In this document: in pieces, positions 6,469 to 12,434 of the stretch
Layout: each line of letters begins with the position of its first letter
Numbering within the stretch: the stretch's first letter is position 1
DNA from: Dinghuibacter sp035492835
GTDB lineage: Bacteria; Bacteroidota; Bacteroidia; Chitinophagales; Chitinophagaceae
DNA length: 12,434 nucleotides
Direction of reading: 5' to 3'
NCBI RefSeq assembly: GCF_035492835.1
Contig: NZ_DATJIY010000227.1
Location: forward strand, 1 to 12,434
The notes under the pieces: generated by a model
What the model was told of the DNA's origin: nothing
The model's database searches: none
What the model saw: the letters and a program-made list of their open reading frames with translations, nothing else
Program-made: the position numbers and the translations under genes

Positions 6469-7986
6469 ATGCCCACCCCCAAACACCCCGAATCCGCCGC
6501 CATCACAATCTTCGGCGCCCGCGGCGACCTCACCCAGCGTAAATTGATCCCCGCACTCTACAACCTTTACCTCGACGGGCACCTTCCGGAAAAGTTCGCC
6601 ATTTTTTGCGTGGACTTCGTCACGATCGGGGAGCAGGAATACCGGGACGAGATGCTCAAAGGCGTCAACGAGTTCAGCCGCAGCGGCAAGGCCGGCCCCA
6701 ATACCTGGGCCGGATTCGCAAAAAGGGTCCAATATATTCAGGGCGACTTTCAACAGGACGTCACCTACACGACCCTCCGGAGCAAGATCAAGGAATTCGA
6801 ACAGGGAAGGGGTATACGGATGTTTTATTTCGCGGTCGCCCCGCGGTTCATCGAGGTCATCTCCGACGAGCTGTGCAAGAACAAGCTCTGCACCATCGAT
6901 ACCCATCACCGGGTCGTCGTCGAAAAGCCCTTCGGCACCGATCTTGCCTCCGCGAGAAAGCTGAATCGCTACCTGTCCAGCCGTTTCCAGGAAAAACAGA
7001 TCTTCCATATCGACCACTACCTCGGCAAGGAAATGGTCCAGAACATCCTGGCGTTCCGCTTTGCGAACCACATCTTCGACCCCCTGTGGAACAAGGATTT
7101 TATCGATCACGTCGAGATCAGCGTCGCCGAAGAGGTCAGCGTCGGAAAACGCGGCGGTTATTATGACACCAGCGGCGCCCTGCGGGACATGATCCAGAAC
7201 CACCTCCTGCAGTTGCTTTGCATCATAGCGATGGACTGCCCCAAGGCCTACGAAGCAGAGGCTATCCGCGACAGCAAGGTAAAGGTCCTAAAGAATATCC
7301 GGATGATGACCGACAAGGAGGTCTTTACAAACGTCGTCCGCGGTCAATATACCCAGGGCGAAGTCCAGGGGGAACAACGCGTCGCCTACCGTGAGGAGCC
7401 CAACGTATCCCCCGAATCGAATACCGAAACGTTCGTCGCCGCCCGGCTTTTTATCGACAACAGCCGCTGGAAAGGGGTGCCGTTCTTCCTCCGCACCGGC
7501 AAATCAATGCCCCGCCAGTCATCGGTGATCATGGTCCAGTTCAAAGAGAGCCCGAACGCGATCTTCAAGGACAACAACGTCCCTAACCGGCTCGTGATCA
7601 GCATCCAGCCTGAACTGGAGATCGGTCTCGTGTTTGAAAGCAAGGTCCCGGGTCTCCATATGCAGCTCGTCCCGGTCAAGATGAATTTCATGTATACGGA
7701 TAACTATTCCCAGTCCCTCCCCGAGGCCTATGAGACGCTGCTGCTCGACGTCCTGGAGGGCGACGCCACTTCGTTTATGCGGACCGACCAGATCGAGGCC
7801 GCGTGGAAGGTCGTGATGCCCATTCTCGACGCCTGGAAGGCCAGCCCTTCCAAACAGCTTCGTTTCTACCCCGCCGGCACCTGGGGACCGTCCGAAGCCG
7901 ATAGTCTTCTGAAGCCACACGCCAAAGATTGGTACAAACTGGAAGCCCCGCCCCGCGTGACCCAGAATATGAAAAGTATAGAATAA
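6469..7986 (+). CDS. zwf: Glucose-6-phosphate 1-dehydrogenase
   Basis: 505 residues, a normal length. It oxidises glucose 6-phosphate to 6-phosphogluconolactone with NAD(P)+, the first step of the oxidative pentose phosphate pathway, in the cytoplasm. The nucleotide-binding motif reads GARGDLTQRKL (16-26; the family normally has GASGDL). EKPFG is at 152-156, the substrate site is HIDHYLGKE (180-188; normally RIDHYLGKE), and YYDTSGALRDMIQNHLLQ is at 231-248. D182, H183 and H245 align with D177, H178 and H240 of the Leuconostoc enzyme at a constant offset of five. The usual partners gnd and pgl are not next to it. It diverges from the GH2 gene with only 33 bp between start codons, so its promoter must be very compact or lie inside the GH2 coding region. 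Confidence 0.96.
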   Translation: MPTPKHPESAAITIFGARGDLTQRKLIPALYNLYLDGHLPEKFAIFCVDFVTIGEQEYRDEMLKGVNEFSRSGKAGPNTWAGFAKRVQYIQGDFQQDVTYTTLRSKIKEFEQGRGIRMFYFAVAPRFIEVISDELCKNKLCTIDTHHRVVVEKPFGTDLASARKLNRYLSSRFQEKQIFHIDHYLGKEMVQNILAFRFANHIFDPLWNKDFIDHVEISVAEEVSVGKRGGYYDTSGALRDMIQNHLLQLLCIIAMDCPKAYEAEAIRDSKVKVLKNIRMMTDKEVFTNVVRGQYTQGEVQGEQRVAYREEPNVSPESNTETFVAARLFIDNSRWKGVPFFLRTGKSMPRQSSVIMVQFKESPNAIFKDNNVPNRLVISIQPELEIGLVFESKVPGLHMQLVPVKMNFMYTDNYSQSLPEAYETLLLDVLEGDATSFMRTDQIEAAWKVVMPILDAWKASPSKQLRFYPAGTWGPSEADSLLKPHAKDWYKLEAPPRVTQNMKSIE

Positions 7987-8029
7987 GAATTAAAGACCCC
8001 TGGGTCGTGCAACATTCCGGGACCTCACT

Positions 8030-8043
8030 TGACTATATAGTCA
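8030..8043. promoter_or_regulatory. Perfect 14-bp palindrome abutting the esterase start
   Basis: TGACTATATAGTCA is a perfect palindrome whose last base is the A of the esterase ATG at 8043. It could be a protein-binding operator or, in RNA, a 5-bp hairpin masking the start codon. No regulator is adjacent, so the role is unknown. Confidence 0.4.
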
Positions 8044-9215
8044 TGCGATCACTACTTCTGCTCGTCAGCCTCTTGACATCCCTGTCGGCATTCGCCCAGT
8101 TCACCACTGGCGCCGCCGACACGCTCCATTCAAAAATCCTGAACGAGGACCGGGCCATATGGGTGCACCTCCCCGCCCGGTTCGATCCTCAAAAAAAATA
8201 TCCCGTCGTCTACCTGCTGGACGCCGAAAACAACTTCACCACCGTTGTCGGCATGATTGGCTACCTCAGCGAAGTCTATGACAACCGCTTTTTGCCCGAG
8301 CTCATCGTGGTAGGGATACCCAATACCGATCGCAGAAGGGACCTCACCCCGACAAAGGTGACCAGCGGTCTGTGGATCGATGACGATATGGCCCGGCATT
8401 CCGGCGGTGGCGAGGCCTTCACCGCGTTTCTCGAAAAGGAGCTCATCCCCCACATCGACTCCTTGTATCCAACCACCTTGTGCCGCGTCCTGATCGGTCA
8501 TTCCCTCGGTGGCCTGCTGGTTATAAACACCGTGGTACACCACCCGGGGCTGTTCCGCGACTTTATAGCGATCGACCCCAGCATGTGGTGGGACCAGCAG
8601 CGCCTGCTCCACGAATCCAATCAAAAAAACATCGGCGGCTCCGCCCTATTTTTAGCCATGGCCCACACCCAGCCGCCCGGCCTGGACACGACGACGCTCC
8701 AGCAGGACACGACGACGGGCACCCTTCACCCCCGCTCCATATTGCAACTCAGCAGATATATCAGCGGTCCGGACGCCGTCTTCAAATATTACGACGCCGA
8801 AACGCACGCCTCCGTTCCCCTGATGGCCACCTACGACGCCCTGCGCTTTATTTTCAAGGATTACCCCCTCCAGTTCCAGGACGCCTACTTCACCGATTCG
8901 ACCTTCCAGCTGGCCGCCTTCCTGAAAAAACACTTCCAGGTCGTCAGCGCCAAATATGGGTTGAACGCGCTCCCCCCGGAAGCCATGGTAGACGGCCTGG
9001 GCCGTTTTGTGCTGCGCAAAAACGCGTTCCGAAAAGCCGGGGATATGTTCTTGATGAACGCCTCAAATTATCCCCAAAGCCCCGTCGTTTACGATGCGCT
9101 CGGCGACCTCTACGCAGCCGAAGGGGATAAGGCCAAAGCCGCCGTGCAGTACAAGAAATCCCTGAAGCTTAAAGAGACGCCGGATACGCGGAAGAAATTG
9201 TCCGCCCTCCAGTGA
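8043..9215 (+). CDS. Secreted putative esterase (alpha/beta hydrolase) with TPR-like C-terminus
   Basis: 390 residues from the ATG at 8043, chosen because it begins a clear signal peptide (MRSLLLLVSLLTSLSAFAQ); an in-frame ATG at 7929 inside zwf would bury it. The body matches the putative esterase family that includes esterase D- and Fes-like enzymes: YPVVYLLDAENNF (53-65), the nucleophile S154 in GHSLGG (152-157), IAIDPSMWW (175-183), and the probable catalytic His H255 in ETHASVP. The acid residue is not certain. Residues about 345-378 (VVYDALGDLYAAEGDKAKA) look like one tetratricopeptide repeat, seen in several Bacteroidota members of this family. It lies 56 nt after zwf on the same strand, so co-transcription is possible, but there is no functional link apparent. 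The substrate is probably an acyl or siderophore-type ester, which is inference. Confidence 0.88.
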   Translation: MRSLLLLVSLLTSLSAFAQFTTGAADTLHSKILNEDRAIWVHLPARFDPQKKYPVVYLLDAENNFTTVVGMIGYLSEVYDNRFLPELIVVGIPNTDRRRDLTPTKVTSGLWIDDDMARHSGGGEAFTAFLEKELIPHIDSLYPTTLCRVLIGHSLGGLLVINTVVHHPGLFRDFIAIDPSMWWDQQRLLHESNQKNIGGSALFLAMAHTQPPGLDTTTLQQDTTTGTLHPRSILQLSRYISGPDAVFKYYDAETHASVPLMATYDALRFIFKDYPLQFQDAYFTDSTFQLAAFLKKHFQVVSAKYGLNALPPEAMVDGLGRFVLRKNAFRKAGDMFLMNASNYPQSPVVYDALGDLYAAEGDKAKAAVQYKKSLKLKETPDTRKKLSALQ

Positions 9216-9217
9216 CA

Positions 9218-9379
9218 TTATTTGTGCAAGTTGAAAACATCCTCCAACGTCAACTCCTCTATATCGATATCGATGAAATCCCAACCCATAATACGGAAAA
9301 CTCTCCATCTTCATCCTTGCCTCCTCCATCGATGGGCTCCCCCTTGCTTCCACTCGATCAGGGCAATGAACTTCTTCAT
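9218..9379 (-). pseudogene. Possible small ORF interrupted by one in-frame stop
   Basis: Starting at the ATG at 9379 the minus strand reads MKKFIALIEWKQGGAHRWRR..., meets a TGA at 9311-9313, and continues in the same frame with an acidic, protein-like segment (GWDFIDIDIEELTLEDVF) to a TAA at 9218. The second part could also start at its own ATG (9289) as a 23-residue peptide. I do not recognise either part. It may be a decayed small gene, two tiny ORFs or chance; evidence is only the protein-like look of the second half. Confidence 0.2.
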
Positions 9380-9421
9380 GCGGTATTTTTTATGAAGGTA
9401 AAAAAAGAATTTTCATACCAC
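9380..9421. repeat. Inverted repeat in the intergenic region, possible terminator
   Basis: The right arm TTCATACC (9412-9419) can pair with TATGAA (9391-9396) or with GGTAT (9382-9386), giving alternative hairpins around an A-rich loop (9400-9406) and a T-rich bulge. It sits between the convergent esterase and the secreted unknown protein, so a bidirectional transcription stop is plausible, though no classic U-tract follows on either strand. Confidence 0.3.
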
Positions 9422-9435
9422 CGCCCCGCGCGCGT

Positions 9436-10500
9436 CTAATACGCCAAAAACGCCCAGTCCGTCCAAACCCCATTGACCTTCCGCCGGTACTTCCCGTCCC
9501 GCGCCTCATAAGTCAGGTCCCCGGTCTTGTCGAAATGGTAGAGCCCGATCGTCTTTTCCCAATCGGGCGCCGACGCCGGCGCGTCTATCGTGAAGTAGAC
9601 GTGGATTTCCCTGGACGCGAAATCCCCTTGCAGGTTGGTCGTTGTGTTGATCTCCCGGAACAGCTTGTCATCCTTGTAGGTATAGAGTGTCCGGTTGATC
9701 CCGTTGCCCGTGACCATTCGGTATTCGATTTTCTGGTCCTTGTCGTTGAAAATACTGGTCTGATTTTGTCCGGGGGCGGGGATAACCGTGTAGGAATGCG
9801 CGGCCGGCTTCATATACTCCCCGTGTCCCCTGGATACGATGTTCTTGGGGGTATTGGACTTGTCGGTGCCATAGACGTACTGGTCCGTAATGACCGAGGT
9901 GTCGGTATAGATCCGGTCGACCACGGCCCTGATCCAGGTCTTTTTGCCCTTGTTCTCGTAGGCCGTTTGTTTGACGACCCGGTCTCCCGTCCAATCGACG
10001 GTCCAAACGAATTGTTTCTCGTTGTTCACGAGCTGCCGGGCGGCAAAGCCCGCGATCGCGCCGGTGTCATCATAGTTGACATTCCAGTCGAAATTCATCA
10101 GGTACCCGATCTTGACGCCCGTCACCCGCGGACTCTTGTCCCACGTCAGGGTTATGGGCAGCTGCCCACCCTGGCCGGTGAGCACGGCGCCGGTTATGAG
10201 GTCGCCCTTCCACCTCAGCTGGATGGTCAGGTACCGGTCGCTATAACCTGGCGGATTACAAAACCGCTGTGCCGTGATCTTCCCCGTGGAGTCCACAACA
10301 AAGTCCCCCGGGGCAAAGTACATCCCATTGGAGGTGTTCCAACAAGAATAGGCCACACCAATGACCTTCAAAACAGCCTTTGCTTTCGGATCGGTCGGCG
10401 CGCCCGCAACAACCATCGCGGCGCTTCTCTTCGGGGTTCCCGCGTGAGCGGCATACAGCATTAAACAGATGGCAGTGAGCCAGCAAGACATTTTTTTCAT
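9436..10500 (-). CDS. Secreted protein of unknown function
   Basis: 354 residues. A Sec signal peptide covers residues 1-20, with likely cleavage after AHA. The mature part is rich in aromatic, Thr, Asp and Gly residues in alternating beta-strand-like patterns (for example YLTIQLRW, QFVWTVDWTGDRVVKQTAY, REIHVYFTID), suggesting an all-beta exported protein. C53 and C81 could form a disulfide. Repeated phrases of the type strand-turn-strand with KDDK or DKTGD turns recall YD-type repeat proteins, but I cannot place it in a family. The C-terminus ends in tandem Trp/aromatic strands (KVNGVWTDWAFLAY). It begins 44 bp downstream of the truncated hemoglobin gene on the same strand and may share its transcript. 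No enzymatic motif is visible. Confidence 0.82.
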   Translation of the reverse strand: MKKMSCWLTAICLMLYAAHAGTPKRSAAMVVAGAPTDPKAKAVLKVIGVAYSCWNTSNGMYFAPGDFVVDSTGKITAQRFCNPPGYSDRYLTIQLRWKGDLITGAVLTGQGGQLPITLTWDKSPRVTGVKIGYLMNFDWNVNYDDTGAIAGFAARQLVNNEKQFVWTVDWTGDRVVKQTAYENKGKKTWIRAVVDRIYTDTSVITDQYVYGTDKSNTPKNIVSRGHGEYMKPAAHSYTVIPAPGQNQTSIFNDKDQKIEYRMVTGNGINRTLYTYKDDKLFREINTTTNLQGDFASREIHVYFTIDAPASAPDWEKTIGLYHFDKTGDLTYEARDGKYRRKVNGVWTDWAFLAY

Positions 10501-10544
10501 GGGACGGATTTGGGTTTTTGCGTGCGCAATATATCGATAAATCC

Positions 10545-11087
10545 CTAACTACCCGCAGCCGGTGCCCCGGCGCCCCCCGTTGCCGCCCCAGGGCCGCCCG
10601 CCGCTGTCCCAGCGTCCCCCGAAGGCTGATACGGCCCCTTCGTTTCCCCCCATCCCCACGCCGGCATCGGCGCCGTATCATCGATCGGATTCTCCTTCAA
10701 CTGTGAATTGAGCACCGCGATCCGCGTCCCCCATTCCAGATACCCCACCATCGACGACCGGAATTCCGGGTCGGCCGGCATCCCCATCTCGTCCGCCGTC
10801 TCCAGCAGCATCTGCATCCACCGCTTTCGCTTCTGCTCGTCCAGCATCTTCCCTATATGATGCCCGATCATAATGGCGTGGTTCCCCCCATCCTCCCCCG
10901 TATACCTCTTGGGTCCCCCAAACACCTCCGCCACAAAGTGTGCCACATGCCTCGGATGATCCGGCGACATATTCCTGAATACCGGCCCCAGCAATTCATC
11001 CCGCAAGACCTTGTCATAAAACCGGCGGAACAACTGCTGAAAAGCCCCTTCGCCTCCGGCCCATTCGTATAGTGTAGGTGTCGACAT
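10545..11087 (-). CDS. Group II truncated hemoglobin
   Basis: 180 residues from the ATG at 11087. Globin features visible: Y24 at B10 (RRFYDKV), F37 in the CD region, FGGP (56-59) and YTGEDGGNH, the proximal heme ligand H77, and W90 at G8. The spacing H70-H77 and H77-W90 (7 and 13 residues) matches group II proteins. These bind O2 or NO and are usually linked to oxygen handling or nitrosative stress in the cytoplasm. The globin domain ends near residue 130. Then follow a Pro/Trp segment and a 24-residue tail made almost only of Gly, Ala, Pro and Thr, which is not part of the normal fold. An upstream ATG at 11132 would add 15 residues, but the family normally begins close to LYEWAGG, so I use 11087. 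The secreted unknown protein follows 44 bp downstream. Confidence 0.9.
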   Translation of the reverse strand: MSTPTLYEWAGGEGAFQQLFRRFYDKVLRDELLGPVFRNMSPDHPRHVAHFVAEVFGGPKRYTGEDGGNHAIMIGHHIGKMLDEQKRKRWMQMLLETADEMGMPADPEFRSSMVGYLEWGTRIAVLNSQLKENPIDDTAPMPAWGWGETKGPYQPSGDAGTAAGGPGAATGGAGAPAAGS

Positions 11088-11189
11088 AATCACCAATTTA
11101 CCGACTTTCGCCCAAATCGCCAGTTCTTCCATACGATTCGTAAGTACTTTTCATGGAACCGGAAGAATTTAGTTTACACTCCTAACAAA

Positions 11190-12137
11190 ATGCCTTCAAA
11201 ATTTCCCCTCTCTACTGGCAGTGTGTACCTTCTCTGGAAGGGGATGATCGAAGAAGTGGTAGAGGACCTTCTCCTATTCGTCGACCCCAACATAGGCGAC
11301 GATCTTGACCTGACCCGCGAATACCAGTTCCTCGATAAAGAGCTCGCCGAATTATATCCCGAACCCGAAAAGCCACCAGGAACGCGTGTGGTGGATAAGT
11401 TGGTGAAAGTGTATCAAAGAGATGGGGCCGAGCGCTGGATGCTGTTGCACGTGGAGGTGCAGGGCCAAAATAAAGGTGACTTCGCCGGCCGGATGTTTGA
11501 ATATTATTACCGTTTGACCGACCGTTACAAACATCCTGTCGCCGCCATTGCTGTATTCACCGGTCGTGGATCTGGCGGCCTGCCTCAGGAATATGAGGCA
11601 CGCTGCCTTTGGACGACGATGCGTTATGAGTATAAGACTTTGGCAATCAGTAATTACAGCGACAGCGAATTGACGGCAAGCACGAATCCATTTGCCGCTG
11701 TATTGTTGGTAGCCAAAGAAATACTGTTGCGTTCGCCAGGATCTGATGCGGATTGGGACAAGATACTATTGGAAAATAAGCTGAAAATCGTACGATTGGT
11801 AAATGAAAAACTGACAGTATATGGTGATAAAAAGGCCGCCGCCATTTTAAGATTTTTAAACAATTATGTCGCATTTAAGATGCCAGAAACAAATCGTATT
11901 TTTATGGAACAGATGGATGTTATAACCGGCAAAAAGAATACCATGGGAATCCTCGAGCAACTTATAGAAATCAAATCCGGAGAGGCCCTCGAGGAGGGTA
12001 AGAAACTCGGTCGCCTCGAAGCCGTCCAAATCCTGTTAAAAGCTACCGACTTCTCCGACAAGAAAATCGCCGGCCTCGTAGGTGTCCCTCTTTCCACGGT
12101 CAAAAAAATCCACTCCACACTGGCGCAACCTCAATAA
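11190..12137 (+). CDS. Rpn-family PD-(D/E)XK nuclease / putative transposase-like protein
   Basis: 315 residues resembling the Rpn (recombination-promoting nuclease, PDDEXK transposase-like) family that is common in Bacteroidota. The nuclease core is at about 17-130: E21-E25, D69 in VVDKLVKV, then E89 and Q91 in LLHVEVQGQ, and the helix FEYYYRLTDRY (103-113). The signature D...ExQ is therefore complete, so it looks catalytically intact. A helical middle (about 165-245) leads to a linker with EALEEGKKLGRLEAVQ (265-280) and a C-terminal helix-turn-helix-like segment (288-311, KKIAGLVGVPLSTVKKIH). Relatives cut DNA, and in E. coli have been linked to recombination and phage defence. The gene stands alone, divergent from the hemoglobin gene. 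No terminal inverted repeats are visible, so I do not call a mobile element. Confidence 0.88.
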   Translation: MPSKFPLSTGSVYLLWKGMIEEVVEDLLLFVDPNIGDDLDLTREYQFLDKELAELYPEPEKPPGTRVVDKLVKVYQRDGAERWMLLHVEVQGQNKGDFAGRMFEYYYRLTDRYKHPVAAIAVFTGRGSGGLPQEYEARCLWTTMRYEYKTLAISNYSDSELTASTNPFAAVLLVAKEILLRSPGSDADWDKILLENKLKIVRLVNEKLTVYGDKKAAAILRFLNNYVAFKMPETNRIFMEQMDVITGKKNTMGILEQLIEIKSGEALEEGKKLGRLEAVQILLKATDFSDKKIAGLVGVPLSTVKKIHSTLAQPQ

Positions 12138-12235
12138 AAATCCCTACAACTCCTCGGCGCCCTCGAAATTCTGTAGACTTCCTGTACCCGATGTTATCAA
12201 ATCGAAAACTCGCAAAAACAGACTACTGAAAGGGA

Positions 12236-12243
12236 TACTTTTG
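12236..12243 (+). promoter_or_regulatory. Putative -7 element, leaderless promoter of PepSY gene
   Basis: TACTTTTG matches TAnnTTTG exactly and ends 4 nt before the ATG at 12248. Transcription would begin at or next to the start codon, giving a leaderless mRNA. No clear -33 TTG is present at the usual spacing. Confidence 0.5.
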
Positions 12244-12247
12244 CCCC

Positions 12248-12434
12248 ATGGCCCCTTCCCTGCTATTTACCTCCCGCGTTTGGCACCGCCGCGTCGGCTC
12301 GCTATTATTTGTCTTCTTCCTGTTGATTTCACTGACCGGCCTGATGCTGGGCTGGAAGTCGATGTTCACCACCACGCTTTATAAGGCGGCTCCCCAAACC
12401 CAAGGCAGCAGTTGGCTTCCGCTGGATACCTTAA
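12248..12434 (+). CDS. PepSY-associated TM helix protein, 3' end outside window
   Basis: Only the first 62 residues are visible, and the gene continues past the right edge. A basic N-terminus with WHRRVG (12-17) leads into a transmembrane helix (about 18-37, LLFVFFLLISLTGLMLGWKS), the standard opening of PepSY-associated membrane proteins. These have three or four TM helices with periplasmic PepSY domains and often act as inner-membrane ferric-siderophore or flavin-type reductases. Next to TonB receptors they support iron uptake, but whether a receptor follows here is outside the window. The start is fixed by the leader pattern and by the TM onset. It is 110 bp downstream of the Rpn gene with its own promoter. 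Confidence 0.85.
   Translation, partial: MAPSLLFTSRVWHRRVGSLLFVFFLLISLTGLMLGWKSMFTTTLYKAAPQTQGSSWLPLDTL

Noticed and set aside
6436..7203. Upstream extension of the GH2 frame to a 996-residue ORF
   Set aside because: It is antisense to the well-supported zwf gene, lacks GH2 homology, and would bury the GH2 signal peptide at residue 257. High third-position GC in zwf explains the open frame.
7929..8042. Earlier in-frame start for the esterase, inside zwf
   Set aside because: It would overlap zwf by 58 nt and place a 38-residue segment before an obvious Sec signal peptide.
9311..9313. TGA as a selenocysteine or recoded codon in the small minus-strand ORF
   Set aside because: No selenocysteine insertion element or redox motif is visible around it; a broken or chance ORF is simpler.
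9535..10464. 309-residue plus-strand ORF opposite the secreted unknown protein
   Set aside because: It is a shadow of the minus-strand gene, which has a clear signal peptide and start; the plus translation is Val/Gly/Arg-rich without a recognisable fold.
11190..12137. Rpn gene as part of an insertion sequence
   Set aside because: I saw no terminal inverted repeats, target-site duplication or second transposase gene around it; such genes usually occur as solitary chromosomal copies.

Overview
The window looks like ordinary chromosome from a fairly GC-rich member of the Bacteroidota, most likely a Chitinophagaceae-type soil bacterium. This is inferred from several signs. There are exact matches to the Bacteroidota -7 promoter element TAnnTTTG, and Shine-Dalgarno sites are mostly weak or absent. 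Several proteins carry Sec signal peptides ending in AQ or SQ. The gene content also fits: a secreted GH2 glycosidase, an HxlR/SDR pair, a PepSY membrane protein and an Rpn-type nuclease. I found no tRNA, rRNA, CRISPR array, insertion sequence or prophage.

Left part (1-2031): a divergent regulator/oxidoreductase locus. An HxlR-family regulator (+) faces a minus-strand series made of a complete SDR dehydrogenase, a fragment of an NADP/F420-dependent oxidoreductase that has lost both ends, and a second SDR that runs off the left edge. The 101-bp divergent spacer holds two back-to-back TAnnTTTG elements and short inverted repeats, so the HxlR protein probably controls both directions. The HxlR and SDR genes look more AT-rich than the rest of the window, whereas the fragment between the SDRs is GC-rich.

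Middle (2053-7986): a small highly charged hypothetical protein (-); a secreted epoxide-hydrolase-type alpha/beta hydrolase (+) whose stop codon overlaps that of a convergent stand-alone response-regulator receiver (-); a secreted GH2 beta-galactosidase-like enzyme (-); and zwf, glucose-6-phosphate dehydrogenase (+). GH2 and zwf are divergent with only 33 bp between their start codons. A very long open frame extends the GH2 frame through the antisense strand of zwf, but I read that extension as non-coding.

Right part (8043-12434): a secreted putative esterase with a C-terminal TPR-like segment (+); a 220-bp spacer with a possible broken small ORF and an inverted repeat; a minus-strand pair of a group II truncated hemoglobin followed by an unrecognised secreted protein; an Rpn/PD-(D/E)XK nuclease family gene (+); and the start of a PepSY-type membrane protein (+) with an apparently leaderless promoter.

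I do not see a convincing new multi-gene system. The best leads are the gene fragment caught between two related SDRs, the HxlR control region, the possible internal short product of the Rpn gene, the unrecognised secreted protein beside the hemoglobin, and the low-complexity tail on that hemoglobin.
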